This document shows positions 44,296 to 53,417 of a stretch of 64,000 nucleotides of DNA, piece by piece. Each line of letters begins with the position of its first letter. Positions within the stretch are counted from its first letter, which is position 1. Origin of the DNA: Sporisorium sorghi (taxonomy: Eukaryota > Basidiomycota > Ustilaginomycetes > Ustilaginales > Ustilaginaceae). Location: the NCBI GenBank assembly GCA_023212695.1, contig JALCCG010000001.1:62001-126000 (forward strand), given 5' to 3'. The notes under the pieces were generated by a model, which had not been told where the DNA came from, did no database searches, and was given only the letters and a program-made list of their open reading frames with translations. The position numbers and the translations under genes are program-made.

Positions 44296-45120
44296 ATGTC
44301 CTATAAACAAATGAAATGGTTGATCTTAATCATTCCAACCTTGACGATTGGCATCTGGGAGTATGTTCGCCATGAGTTCCTGCTGCCTTATATATCGATG
44401 GATTTAGGGAATTGGCTTGCACCGGTGATTGTGTTTTTGGTATCCATTCTGTTTCTGACGCAGCTGTTCTCGTTGATAGAGCGTAACCAGGCGGAGCTGA
44501 ATGAAGCCCGGGCGCTGCATGCATCCCTGCAGGAGCGGGAGAAAATTGCCCGCGAGCTTCATGATGGCATTGCACAATCCCTGTTTTTGCTGAATGCTCA
44601 GATCGATCGGATGGAGGCCATCGGAGACTCCGGGGAACTTCCGTATCAGGAGGTCAAAGAGAGTGTGCATCGTGCCAATACGTATGTGAGAGAGGCAATC
44701 GCCAATCTCAGATACCCTATAGATCCGGAGTCGGTCTCCTGGATGCAGAGCATGAACAGTCTGATAACTGAAATTAAGCAGGAGACCAACCTCCAATTTG
44801 ATATACAGTGGGATATTCCGGACACGATGCTGTCTGCCAAGGAAAAAGTGGAGCTTCTGGCCTCAATAAGGGAATCCTTATTGAATATCCACAAACACGC
44901 CGAAGCGAAGCATGTATGCATAACGGCGGTAGAAACGGACTCGGGCTGGAAGTGTTCCGTCAGCGACGATGGAAGGGGCTTTGAGTTGAACAAGCCGCTC
45001 AGCAGCAACCGATACGGGATCAAAATTATGAGAGACCGGGCAGAGGCCATGGGCTGGAAATTCATGATGGAAAGACTGCATAACAAAACGATTATTAGCA
45101 TTCGGAAGGAGATCACCTAA
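44296..45120 (+). CDS. NarL-type sensor histidine kinase (HisKA_3)
   Basis: Membrane-bound kinase of 274 residues. Two hydrophobic spans at about 8-22 and 38-60 leave only a very short outer loop, so it is an intramembrane-sensing or internally signalled kinase rather than one with a ligand domain. The phosphorylated His89 lies in EKIARELHDGIAQSLF; the ATP-binding domain has SIRESLLNIHKHA and DDGRGF. The ATG at 44296 is favoured (AAGGCGGG upstream); the ATG at 44269 adds nine residues. It overlaps the response regulator by one base. Signal unknown; copper or redox state would suit the location. Confidence 0.9.
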   Translation: MSYKQMKWLILIIPTLTIGIWEYVRHEFLLPYISMDLGNWLAPVIVFLVSILFLTQLFSLIERNQAELNEARALHASLQEREKIARELHDGIAQSLFLLNAQIDRMEAIGDSGELPYQEVKESVHRANTYVREAIANLRYPIDPESVSWMQSMNSLITEIKQETNLQFDIQWDIPDTMLSAKEKVELLASIRESLLNIHKHAEAKHVCITAVETDSGWKCSVSDDGRGFELNKPLSSNRYGIKIMRDRAEAMGWKFMMERLHNKTIISIRKEIT

Positions 45121-45776
45121 TGAATAAACAGCCTTTTCGGGTATTAATCATCGATGACAGCGATCTTGCGAGAGAAGGAATCCGCACCATCTTGAGCAGT
45201 GATTCTACCTTTGAGGTGGTAGCTGAGGGGCAGAGCGGCGAGGAAGCCCTGGAGCTCACGGAGAAATGGATGCCTGACATCATCCTGATGGATATTCAGA
45301 TGCCTGGAATGGGCGGACTAGAAGCGACCAAGCAGGTCAAGGACAAGTTTCCTTACGTTAAAATCGTGATGGTCACGGTATCCGATGATATCGCCCATCT
45401 GTTTGATGCCTTGAAGCGCGGAGCGCAGGGGTATCTGTTAAAGAACCTGAATCCTGAATCGTGGCATGAATATCTGAAAGCTATAGCCGTGGACGAAGCG
45501 CCGATGAGCCGTGAACTCGCTTTTCGAATACTGAAGGAGTTCTCGCAGCAAGAGAAACCGGATCCAGGCAACAGTCCGCTAACCGCACGGGAAAGAGAAA
45601 TTCTGGGCCGCGTGGCCGAAGGTTTGTCCAATCGCGATATCTCTGTCGCCTTGTGCATATCCGAGAATACGGTCAAGAATCATCTGAAAAATATTTTGCA
45701 AAAGCTGCATTTGGAGAATCGGGTTCAGCTTACCCGCTATGCCTTTGAGCAAGGCTGGATGGGAAAGAGATCGTAA
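45120..45776 (+). CDS. NarL/LuxR-type response regulator
   Basis: Response regulator of 218 residues. The receiver has acidic pocket IDDSD, phosphoacceptor Asp58 in LMDIQMPGMGG and Lys in LLKNL. The LuxR helix-turn-helix is LTAREREILGRVAEGLSNRD...ENTVKNHLKNIL (recognition helix intact). It overlaps the kinase gene and probably controls the cluster that begins with the thioredoxin-like gene or the nos operon. No binding site was identified. Confidence 0.93.
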   Translation: MNKQPFRVLIIDDSDLAREGIRTILSSDSTFEVVAEGQSGEEALELTEKWMPDIILMDIQMPGMGGLEATKQVKDKFPYVKIVMVTVSDDIAHLFDALKRGAQGYLLKNLNPESWHEYLKAIAVDEAPMSRELAFRILKEFSQQEKPDPGNSPLTAREREILGRVAEGLSNRDISVALCISENTVKNHLKNILQKLHLENRVQLTRYAFEQGWMGKRS

Positions 45777-45873
45777 GTATAGCCGCAGATGATACCAATC
45801 TCCAATACGGTTTAAGGGATGAAGAGGACACGAAATTTAAGATTCCGGCAAAAGAAACCGGTGCATGGTGTGT

Positions 45874-46221
45874 TCATTTCTGTTTAACAAGGAAGATGCC
45901 AACCGCAATGACTCCGATGCCGACCCAGTTCTTCCAAGTCGGAACTTCCTTCAGGAACAGGTAAGCCACTCCTAATGAAATCAGGATTTCCAAGCATTTA
46001 GAGAAGATGAGGGTGTATCCTAATTGATCGGTAGCTTTGTATCCATAGCGGATCCCGTATCCTATGCACATATTGGCAATGAGGAACAAGGGGAGCATGA
46101 ACAACTGAAACTGCAGCGTAGGCCAGAACAGATGCTGGATATGCTTGGTTTGGTATGAAAATACGAGATTGATGATCGACAGACCGCCGAAGAGCAAGCC
46201 GATACTGTAGATGTAGAACAT
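45874..46221 (-). CDS. Small four-span membrane protein (SMR/EamA-half type)
   Basis: Integral membrane protein of 115 residues with four predicted spans and a C-terminus like small multidrug/DMT transporters (FLKEVPTWKNWVGIGVIAVGIFLV). An AGGAGG site lies six bases before the ATG at 46221, while the upstream ATG at 46260 (13 extra polar residues) has a weaker GAGGAA site; I choose 46221. The conserved membrane Glu of EmrE-like pumps is not evident in the first span, so efflux activity is uncertain. Stands alone. Confidence 0.7.
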   Translation of the reverse strand: MFYIYSIGLLFGGLSIINLVFSYQTKHIQHLFWPTLQFQLFMLPLFLIANMCIGYGIRYGYKATDQLGYTLIFSKCLEILISLGVAYLFLKEVPTWKNWVGIGVIAVGIFLVKQK

Positions 46222-46375
46222 AAAGCGCCTCCTATAACCATAGTCATTGCGGTACGCCATTAATGTTTCCTCGCAACAACTTTCTTATCCATGGACAATT
46301 TGAACGAATGCTGTTGTGCAGTCCTGCTGAAATTTTGTAATGCCTTCGGTGCAAGCGAAGAGTGTGCTTGGCAAC

Positions 46376-46414
46376 ATAAAAAGGATGGCTCCCTTATAAC
46401 CGGGAACCATCCTT
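46376..46414 (-). terminator. Terminator of the single-chain ABC exporter gene
   Basis: On the minus strand a 13-bp stem AAGGATGGTTCCC/GGGAGCCATCCTT (one wobble) followed by TTTTATG. Confidence 0.85.
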
Positions 46415-46425
46415 CTTTCATATGC

Positions 46426-48132
46426 TTAATGAACTTGATGAAGCCGGCTGTACACGCCGCCGGAATGAATCAATTCCTGATGTGTGCCCTGTTCGGCAAT
46501 GCCATCGGAATTCACGACGATAATCCGGTCCGCGCTCTGAATCGTGGTCAGGCGGTGAGCGATAACCAGCGTTGTTCTGCCCACCGACAGTTCTGCAAGC
46601 GACTTCTGGATTTGGGCCTCCGTCTCTGTATCCAGTGCGGACGTGGCTTCGTCCAGGATCAGAATCGGCGGGTTCTTAAGGAACATTCTCGCAATGGATA
46701 ATCGCTGCTTCTGACCGCCGGACAGCTTGACTCCGCGTTCCCCGATGATGGTCTCCATGCCGTCTGGCAGGCTGCGTATCAGGTCATCCAGCGATGCGCG
46801 CCGAGCGGCTTCCCAGATTTGATGATCGGTTGCATGTAAATCGCCATACGCGATATTGTCCCGGATCGTGCCGGAGAACAGGAAGACATCCTGCTGCACG
46901 ATGCCGATATGCTTGCGCAGGCTTCGCAATTGGACATCCCGGATATCGATTCCATCAACCGTAATGCTGCCTTGCTCCACCTCATAGAAGCGGGGGAGCA
47001 GACTGCAGATCGTCGTTTTGCCCGCACCGGAAGGACCGACAAACGCGACGGTTTCCCCGGCACGAATCGACAGGTGAATGTTATTCAAAATGGTTCTTGA
47101 CGACTCATATCCAAAGGTTACCCCTTCAAAGCGGATATCTCCCCGGACGGAGGAGAGGGAAACGGCATCAGGGGCATCCGCGATTTCCGGATCGGTTTCC
47201 ATAATCTCCAGGTAACGTTTAAAGCCGGCAATGCCTTTGGGATAACTCTCGATAACCGCATTGATCTTCTCGATCGGGCGGAAGAAGATGTTGGAGAGCA
47301 GCAGGAATGCCATGAACTCACCCATTTCAAGCTTGCCCTGGATAAAGAACCAGGCACCGCAGATCATAACAAACACCGTGATTAATCTCATCAGCATATA
47401 GCTGACCGACATGCTCTTTGCCATGGTTTTGTAAGCCAGCAGCTTGGTGGCACGGAACTGCTTATTCTCCTCGGCAAACAGCTTCTTCTCATGTTCTTCA
47501 TTAGCAAACGACTGAACGACACGGATACCGCCAACGTTGTCTTCGATGCGGGCATTGAAATTCCCTACATTCCCGAACAATTGTCTATACGTTGTTGTCA
47601 TTCTTCCGCCGAATTTGATGATCAGCCATGCCATGAATGGCACGATGATGAAGGTTAGCAGTGCAAGCTCCAGATTAATGTAAGCCATTAGGGAGAACGA
47701 TCCGAGCAATGTCATGATGGCAATAAACACATCCTCCGGCCCATGGTGGGCTACTTCCCCGACATCGTTCAGATCATTCGTGATGCGGCCCATGAGGTGG
47801 CCGGTTTTGTTGTTGTCAAAGAAACGGAAGGATAACTTCTGAATATGAGAGAACATGTTCTCCCGCATATCCGTTTCAATATTAATGCCCAGCATATGTC
47901 CCCAGTAGGTCACAATATATTGCAGCGCGGTGTTTAGCGCATAGATGGACAGCAGGACGATACAGGCGATAAGGATCAACGGCCAATCCTGGCTTGGCAG
48001 CAGATCATCAATAAATTTGCTAACGGCCAGCGGAAAAGCAAGCTCAAGGAGTCCGGCGATGACCGCGCACGTAAAATCAAGAATGAACAATCCCTTATAA
48101 GGACGATAGTACGAAAAAAACTTTCTGATCAA
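46426..48132 (-). CDS. ABC exporter (MsbA/YfiB-like, full domain in one chain, homodimer)
   Basis: Exporter half-transporter of 568 residues: six spans (about 15-305), Walker A GPSGAGKTT, Q-loop in IGIVQQDVFLFSGTI, signature LSGGQKQR, Walker B ILILDEATSALD, switch His in VIAHRLTTI. All motifs are intact, so it can act as a homodimer. The frame starts at TTG 48132, which is the only start after an in-frame stop; GGAG lies 11 bases before it. Downstream partner of the small His-rich gene, both read from the operator region at 48571-48620. Substrate unknown. Confidence 0.92.
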   Translation of the reverse strand: MIRKFFSYYRPYKGLFILDFTCAVIAGLLELAFPLAVSKFIDDLLPSQDWPLILIACIVLLSIYALNTALQYIVTYWGHMLGINIETDMRENMFSHIQKLSFRFFDNNKTGHLMGRITNDLNDVGEVAHHGPEDVFIAIMTLLGSFSLMAYINLELALLTFIIVPFMAWLIIKFGGRMTTTYRQLFGNVGNFNARIEDNVGGIRVVQSFANEEHEKKLFAEENKQFRATKLLAYKTMAKSMSVSYMLMRLITVFVMICGAWFFIQGKLEMGEFMAFLLLSNIFFRPIEKINAVIESYPKGIAGFKRYLEIMETDPEIADAPDAVSLSSVRGDIRFEGVTFGYESSRTILNNIHLSIRAGETVAFVGPSGAGKTTICSLLPRFYEVEQGSITVDGIDIRDVQLRSLRKHIGIVQQDVFLFSGTIRDNIAYGDLHATDHQIWEAARRASLDDLIRSLPDGMETIIGERGVKLSGGQKQRLSIARMFLKNPPILILDEATSALDTETEAQIQKSLAELSVGRTTLVIAHRLTTIQSADRIIVVNSDGIAEQGTHQELIHSGGVYSRLHQVH

Positions 48133-48200
48133 GTATCATCACACTCCAAGTTATACCTCTGTCAGGGTTATGGGTTCGAATAAACAATGTCTAACAGCCA

Positions 48201-48542
48201 TTAACGGCTGTCACTGGGCTGCTTCGTATCATACAACTCAAAAGCTTGAATGTACTCGTGAATGATCTGATCCACGGCCTTCAGCTCTCCGCTGACCACG
48301 TCTTTAATTGCTTGAAAGTCGGGGTCATTTACCTGCTTCTTCAAGGTATCCCGTTTCACATATAAATGGTCTAGAAAAGACAGCGCACGCCCCCTGCGAA
48401 ACGTCTGCGCCATCTTACCGCCTTCTCTGCCGCCGTGGTGTTCCTCAAGACGTCTTCCGTGACGCCCGCCCTGATGGTGGCTATCGCGATGGCGGAATTC
48501 CTCCCGGTTCTGGCCCGGCATATCCTGATCCTCTTTTCGCAT
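48201..48542 (-). CDS. Small His-rich protein of unknown function
   Basis: 113 residues. The first half (about 8-45) is unusual: rich in His, Arg, Gly and Glu (EEFRHRDSHHQGGRHGRRLEE), suggesting metal or nucleic-acid binding; the second half (about 46-105) is a helical hairpin (ALSFLDHLYVKRDTLKKQV; VSGELKAVDQIIHEYI). No family recognised; helical C-terminal region resembles small partner proteins next to ABC exporters. AAGGAGG precedes the ATG by nine bases. It precedes the exporter by 68 bp and follows two operator-like palindromes. Confidence 0.65.
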   Translation of the reverse strand: MRKEDQDMPGQNREEFRHRDSHHQGGRHGRRLEEHHGGREGGKMAQTFRRGRALSFLDHLYVKRDTLKKQVNDPDFQAIKDVVSGELKAVDQIIHEYIQAFELYDTKQPSDSR

Positions 48543-48570
48543 GCAGCACGACCTCCTTCAAAATAATTAA

Positions 48571-48620
48571 TTGTATACGTATGTATACCTCATAATTTGA
48601 TTGTATACGTTCGTATACAA
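48571..48620. promoter_or_regulatory. Two operator-like palindromes, exactly 30 bp apart
   Basis: TTGTATACGTATGTATACCT (48571-48590) and TTGTATACGTTCGTATACAA (48601-48620), the second with perfect 9-bp arms around TT. Both lie between the His-rich gene (29 bp downstream on the minus strand) and the guaD promoter region; they read like TetR- or GntR-type sites. No regulator gene of these classes is adjacent. Confidence 0.75.
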
Positions 48621-48772
48621 TTTCGTCAATCCATTTATTTAGGATATTGGAAAATTCGAGGAGACAGAGGGAAGATATGCTATGATTATACATAATCGCC
48701 CCGAGGAGAATGTAGTGGGATTGTGACCACGGGAGCGTAGAGAGTAGAGACCATAGAGGGGAGCTTAACGCA

Positions 48773-49252
48773 ATGACCGAACCTAATCATGAATACTGGA
48801 TGCAGATAGCCATCGAGGAAGCCCATCAAAACGTTCAGAATGTGGAGGGTGGACCTTTTGGAGCGATTGTCGTTAAAGAGGGGAAAGTGATAGGCAGAGG
48901 CCGGAATCTGGTTACTGCTCTGAATGACCCTACAGCTCATGCCGAAGTGCAAGCGATACGAGAAGCATGCCTGCATATGGAGGATTTTCAGTTAAAGGGC
49001 TGTACGATTTATACCAGCTGCGAGCCTTGCCCGATGTGCCTGGGAGCTATCTATTGGTCAAGACCGGACGCCGTCTATTATGCAAGCACCAAAAAAGAGG
49101 CAGCCGAGATCGGGTTTGATGATCATTTTATATATGACGAGATTGCAGCACCCATGGAACAGCGTTCGATTCCCATGAAGCAGATTCAGACCGATGATTA
49201 TTTGCTGCCCTTTCAAGCTTGGAGCTCAGCCGAGCGCAAAATTGAATATTAA
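48773..49252 (+). CDS. guaD: Guanine deaminase (GuaD-like)
   Basis: Zinc-dependent deaminase of 159 residues converting guanine to xanthine. The cytidine-deaminase-fold zinc site is HAEVQAI plus TSCEPCPMCLGAIYWSRP, and the start of the domain is GGPFGAIVV with DPTAHAE. The C-terminal FDDHFIYDEI and PFQAW segments match Bacillus GuaD (156 residues) rather than TadA. ATG follows GGGGAG by nine bases. It is monocistronic; no purine riboswitch was seen upstream. Confidence 0.9.
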   Translation: MTEPNHEYWMQIAIEEAHQNVQNVEGGPFGAIVVKEGKVIGRGRNLVTALNDPTAHAEVQAIREACLHMEDFQLKGCTIYTSCEPCPMCLGAIYWSRPDAVYYASTKKEAAEIGFDDHFIYDEIAAPMEQRSIPMKQIQTDDYLLPFQAWSSAERKIEY

Positions 49253-49259
49253 CATGAAG

Positions 49260-49296
49260 AACCCGGGTTTCCTGTAAGGGTAACCCGGGTTTGTTT
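49260..49296. terminator. Terminator between guaD and the NAT gene
   Basis: AACCCGGGTT repeated as an inverted copy 12 bases apart, T-rich ends, between convergent genes. Confidence 0.85.
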
Positions 49297-50080
49297 ATGA
49301 CTTGGCAATTTTGATGCCAAAATAAGTATTGAGCGCATTCGCATATTCCTGCTCGTTGCCTGGCTTAAAGGAATGGACGCCGCTGGGCTTGTAGATTCTG
49401 AATTCGTCATTGTCAACAGTGTTTCTGCCTTCTGCCGTACGGATGGATACTCGGGCGGTTTTGTTAAAGGGCGATTCGGGAGCATGCTCGCACCAGAATG
49501 AAGTCGTAATGAAATCTCGGGGGAGATTCGGTTCCTCCGTAAAGGAGAATACGGGATCCCAGGCTTCCTTCTTCCACTCCTCAAGCATCCAGCCGTATGC
49601 TTCCGTATGTACGAGACGGTAGGTTTCATTGCCCTGGGTTTGCTCCAGGCCATCTACCAGCTCCAGCGGCTGACGGGGGCCTGCCCCTCCCACACCAACA
49701 TCGGCAATAAAGCGCTGCTCCCCGATATTTACCTGCAGAATATGATGCCTGCGTTTGGCTGGAGTATCGGTTTCATCCCGCCAGAAGCGGCCGAAGTAAT
49801 GAGTGACCTCAAAACCCAGCTCCTGCAGCAGCCAGCCAAACAGGGCATTCAGCTCGAAGCAGTAACCGCCGCGGTGCCTCGTCACGATTTTATCGTAAAG
49901 ATGGGGGATATCCAGGGGAAGGGGAATCCGGTCCAGGATATCGAGATTTTCATAGGGCACGGTGTGCACATGTTGCTCCTGCAATCTGGCAAGCATATAG
50001 GCACTATTTACAATTGGGCCGGTGTATCCAATACGATCCAGATACTGGTTTATGTCCAGGGTATTGACCTTGTTATTCAT
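49295..50080 (-). CDS. Arylamine N-acetyltransferase
   Basis: Acetyl-CoA-dependent acetyltransferase of 261 residues for arylamines or hydrazines. Catalytic triad visible: Cys74 in RGGYCFELN, His112/113 in RRHHILQV, Asp127 in IADVGVGG. The opening VPYENLDI matches the family. Ribosome site is only GGTGATG, weaker than its neighbours. It is cytosolic and alone on the minus strand, sharing a terminator with guaD. A role in xenobiotic inactivation or in polyketide/ansamycin-like assembly is possible; nothing nearby decides this. Confidence 0.92.
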   Translation of the reverse strand: MNNKVNTLDINQYLDRIGYTGPIVNSAYMLARLQEQHVHTVPYENLDILDRIPLPLDIPHLYDKIVTRHRGGYCFELNALFGWLLQELGFEVTHYFGRFWRDETDTPAKRRHHILQVNIGEQRFIADVGVGGAGPRQPLELVDGLEQTQGNETYRLVHTEAYGWMLEEWKKEAWDPVFSFTEEPNLPRDFITTSFWCEHAPESPFNKTARVSIRTAEGRNTVDNDEFRIYKPSGVHSFKPGNEQEYANALNTYFGIKIAKS

Positions 50081-50195
50081 TTCATCACCGCAACTTTCGT
50101 ATTTGGTCAGCTTGGTAGAACGAGGCGAAATATAATTATATACTTTATATCATAAATCAGAACTTTCTAATAGAGAAGGAAACGGAGTGGAGATT

Positions 50196-51854
50196 ATGCC
50201 GATGGATATGACCGCCCTTCTGACGGCAGCTAGAAAAATAACATTCATACCTGAGCATTATAGACTTGTTATGGAGGACAATACCCCTAAGGGTTTTAAT
50301 GAAAGAGCAAGAACGTTTATTTGGGAGGATCCTCAGCTTAAAGATCATAAAATCGAGGTATCTTTAAGTTTGAAAACCGGACAGCTGATGAGGCTGGAAA
50401 TCGAACAGGAGTCACATGAATCGATGGAGGAGGCTGTTGCAATTGAACAGGCGAAGAAGGCCGCGAAAGCGTTCATGGGCAAGTTTCATCCGGATCATAA
50501 AGCGTTGACCTCTATTCACGCTGAGTTTAAGAGAAACCGCTATGATGTCGAAATCAGGGCCGAAGTAGGAGGATTGCCTCTGCCTAATACCGGATGTGAA
50601 GTCAGACTTGATCAAAATTTAAATGTGGTCCGATATCAGGCGGACGAATACACGGGGGTGGAATTTCCCGGTTGGCCTTCTGAAATCGTCACCCCTGAGG
50701 CGGCGAAGGAGCGGATCATTCAGGATATACATATGGGGTTAATCATTACGACATTATATCCGTCAGTTTACGAACTGGAAGGGAATGAGGAGCAGCATCG
50801 TCTGGTCTATGAACCGGCTCAAGGACGTCGCAAGATCGATGCCGTGACGGGTGAGCCCTTGTTTGCTCTGCAGCACGATCTGCTGCCGCCTACGGTTCCC
50901 ATTCCCCCTGCTCATGATGAGATACAGCAGCCTTCCAAAGAGACTGAAGGAGCATTGCTTGAGGCGATGGCTCATTCAAACCCCGAAACGGAGAATATTT
51001 CCTTGGATGGATACACAAGCCTGATTCGCTTCTGGGAGGCACAGCTTGGGATAGATACCACAAGGTACGTTCTGGATCGGCCCAGAGGAGACGAGGAGAA
51101 CCTAATTCTGTACTATTTTGAAAAAAACCTCGCGAACAATGAAGCTGGCGCGGATCAGGAGAGTTGTCCCACAACGGACCCGTTATCCGTTGACGGATAC
51201 ATGGAAAGACGATGGGGAGATGCACTTCGAAACTTTGGTGCAGCTTATATGGTACATATTGATAAATCGACGGGCCATCTGGAAAGGCTGCATTATAAGC
51301 AAAGGAGCCCTGAGGGTGAAGCGGTGTTAACGCGTGAGCAATGCTGGAGGGTCGCAGAACGATTCTTGCAGCGGTTCTTCCCTGAATATGCGGCATACTT
51401 GCAATTGGAAGTGGAGTGGGATGAAGAGGAGTCGGAAGCGGATCAAGAGCTTGAGGAAAAGCAAGGCGCAGCTGAACCGCGCAAGCGGGAGAACTTCCAT
51501 CTACCGTTATTTGTTGATCAATACAGGGTCAGGACCGAGCGTGTTCATATCAGCGTAAGTACCATTACAGGTGAAGTCCTTATCTACCGCAGTGTGTCGA
51601 AGGAGAGAATTCTAGAGCTGGAGGCCTGCCGGTTTGAGTCCATGGTTTCGCCCGAGGAGGCGCTTGCCCGTTATGCGGACCATCTCGAAGTATCGCTTAG
51701 GTGGTTCATTGACGGTGACGACAACACATCATGCTACAAATTAATCTATGATCCCGTCTACAAGAGGAGAGCAGAGCTGGAAGGAACAACGGAAGAGCAT
51801 ATACTGGAATTTATCGATGCCGTGAACGGAGAGCCTGTGTGGATGAAGATGTAG
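50196..51854 (+). CDS. YcdB/YcdC repeat-containing protein
   Basis: Cytosolic protein of about 552 residues with alternating PepSY-like beta modules of the YcdB/YcdC type: LSLKTGQLMRLEIEQ, AVAIEQAKKAAKAFMGKFHPD, VRLDQNLNVVRYQADEY, DAVTGEPLF, and repeats of the same pattern near the C-terminus (VSTITGEVLIYRSVSKE; DAVNGEPVW). No signal peptide, unusual for this family, which is often secreted. The GTG at 50187 and ATG at 50196 both have sites (AAGGA, GGAGTGGAG); I choose 50196. Function unknown; the repeats may inhibit or fold a protease as PepSY domains do, but no protease is adjacent. Confidence 0.75.
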   Translation: MPMDMTALLTAARKITFIPEHYRLVMEDNTPKGFNERARTFIWEDPQLKDHKIEVSLSLKTGQLMRLEIEQESHESMEEAVAIEQAKKAAKAFMGKFHPDHKALTSIHAEFKRNRYDVEIRAEVGGLPLPNTGCEVRLDQNLNVVRYQADEYTGVEFPGWPSEIVTPEAAKERIIQDIHMGLIITTLYPSVYELEGNEEQHRLVYEPAQGRRKIDAVTGEPLFALQHDLLPPTVPIPPAHDEIQQPSKETEGALLEAMAHSNPETENISLDGYTSLIRFWEAQLGIDTTRYVLDRPRGDEENLILYYFEKNLANNEAGADQESCPTTDPLSVDGYMERRWGDALRNFGAAYMVHIDKSTGHLERLHYKQRSPEGEAVLTREQCWRVAERFLQRFFPEYAAYLQLEVEWDEEESEADQELEEKQGAAEPRKRENFHLPLFVDQYRVRTERVHISVSTITGEVLIYRSVSKERILELEACRFESMVSPEEALARYADHLEVSLRWFIDGDDNTSCYKLIYDPVYKRRAELEGTTEEHILEFIDAVNGEPVWMKM

Positions 51855-51890
51855 TGTATTATAAATGTTCATATTATGCCGTATCACAAA

Positions 51891-51938
51891 AGAAGGGTGC
51901 CCCAATCGCCAGAAACTGGCGAGGGACACCCTTTCTTG
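51891..51938. terminator. Bidirectional terminator
   Basis: AAGGGTG/CACCCTT with inner TCGCCAG/CTGGCGA, T-rich end on plus, serving also the convergent gcvPB gene. Confidence 0.9.
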
Positions 51939-51959
51939 TATTACAGCTCAAACTCTATA

Positions 51960-53417
51960 TTAACCGCAAGTGCAGTTCAGAACCGGTTTGCGTGCGGCGG
52001 TTGTTTCGTCAAGACGCTTCACTACGGTTGTATAAGGTGCGTTGATGACAACCTCCGGCGTGGTTTCAGCTTCCTTGGCGATCTGGATCATCGTGTCGAT
52101 GAAGCCGTCAAGTGTTTCCTTGCTTTCTGTCTCGGTCGGCTCAATCATGATGCATTCTTCCACGTTCAGCGGGAAGTAGATGGTTGGCGGATGATAGCCA
52201 AAGTCGAGCAGCCGCTTGGCAACATCAAGAGTACGTACACCGTATTCTTTCAGCTTTCTGCCGGACAGGACGAATTCGTGCTTGCACAGCCCCGGGTAAG
52301 CGACCTCGTAGTATGGAGCCAGACGATGCATCATATAGTTGGCGTTCAGTACGGCGAGTTCAGAGACGCGGCGGAGCCCGTCTGGACCGTAGGTGCGAAT
52401 ATACGTGTAGGCACGAACCAGGATACCGAAGTTGCCATAGAATGCCTTTACGCGGCCAATCGACTGAGGCCTGTCGTAATCCCAATAGAAGCTGCCGTCC
52501 TCGCGTTTGGATACAATCGGTTTTGGCAGGAACGGAATCAACAAACTCTTCACACCGACAGGACCAGCACCCGGACCGCCGCCGCCGTGCGGGGTGCTCA
52601 TTGTTTTATGCAGATTGAGATGGACTACGTCAAAACCCATGTCGCCTGGTCGGGTAATACCCATAATCGCATTGGAATTGGCTCCGTCATAATAGAGGAG
52701 ACCGCCTGCCTCGTGCACGATTTCCGCAATTTCCACGATCTGTTCCTCGAACAGACCCAGTGTGCTTGGATTCGTCAGCATCAGGGCTGCCGTGTCGTCA
52801 CCAACAACTGCGCGCAGAGCATCCAGATCCACCATACCGCGCTCGTTGGATTTGATCGTGATGGTGTCGTAACCGGCTACTGTCGCACTGGCTGGATTCG
52901 TACCGTGCGAGGAGTCGGGAACAATCACCTTGGTGCGCTTCTCGCCGCGGCTCTCATGGTAAGCACGGATAAGCATAAGACCCGTCCATTCACCGTGGGC
53001 ACCCGCAGCAGGCTGCAGCGTTACCTGATCCATGCCGGTAAGTGCCGCCAGATCGTTCTGAAGGGTATAGAGCATCTCCAGAGCTCCCTGAATGCTTTCT
53101 TCAGGCTGGTACGGATGAATCTTGGCAAACCCGGCAAAGCGGGCAACATCCTCATTAATCTTCGGATTATATTTCATCGTGCATGAACCGAGCGGGTAGA
53201 AGCCGTTATCGATACCGAAGTTTCGTCTCGACAGCTCGGTGTAGTGCCGTATCACATCTACTTCGTATACTTCCGGCAGCTCAGCCGGATTGCTGCGAAG
53301 CAGATCTTCTGGGATGAGGGATGCAGCGTCCGCTTCCGGAACGTCACACTCAGGAAGGGAATAGGCGACACGCCCCGGCTTGCTGAGTTCGAATATCAAT
53401 GCTTTTTCCGGTTTCAT
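51960..53417 (-). CDS. gcvPB: Glycine dehydrogenase (decarboxylating) subunit 2
   Basis: PLP-dependent half of the P-protein that decarboxylates glycine in the glycine cleavage system, 485 residues. PLP Lys271 is in [25 protein letters not shown] and [10 protein letters not shown] are family blocks. The protein ends in CTCG. ATG at 53417 (GGAGGCGATCAT just before) overlaps the gcvPA stop as ATGA; the open frame upstream to 53495 is not coding. Acts with gcvPA as a heterodimer and with GcvH and GcvT. Part of gcvT-gcvPA-gcvPB, controlled by the tandem glycine riboswitch. Split P-protein is the Bacillota form. Confidence 0.97.
   Translation of the reverse strand: MKPEKALIFELSKPGRVAYSLPECDVPEADAASLIPEDLLRSNPAELPEVYEVDVIRHYTELSRRNFGIDNGFYPLGSCTMKYNPKINEDVARFAGFAKIHPYQPEESIQGALEMLYTLQNDLAALTGMDQVTLQPAAGAHGEWTGLMLIRAYHESRGEKRTKVIVPDSSHGTNPASATVAGYDTITIKSNERGMVDLDALRAVVGDDTAALMLTNPSTLGLFEEQIVEIAEIVHEAGGLLYYDGANSNAIMGITRPGDMGFDVVHLNLHKTMSTPHGGGGPGAGPVGVKSLLIPFLPKPIVSKREDGSFYWDYDRPQSIGRVKAFYGNFGILVRAYTYIRTYGPDGLRRVSELAVLNANYMMHRLAPYYEVAYPGLCKHEFVLSGRKLKEYGVRTLDVAKRLLDFGYHPPTIYFPLNVEECIMIEPTETESKETLDGFIDTMIQIAKEAETTPEVVINAPYTTVVKRLDETTAARKPVLNCTCG

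Noticed and set aside
48650..48772. Purine riboswitch before guaD
   Set aside because: None of the conserved junction sequences of the purine class was found; the leader is short.
51876..53186. Long plus-strand open frame (over 430 codons) opposite gcvPB
   Set aside because: It lies entirely opposite the conserved gcvPB gene, begins inside a terminator and its translation has no recognisable fold or ribosome site. It reflects codon bias of the real gene.
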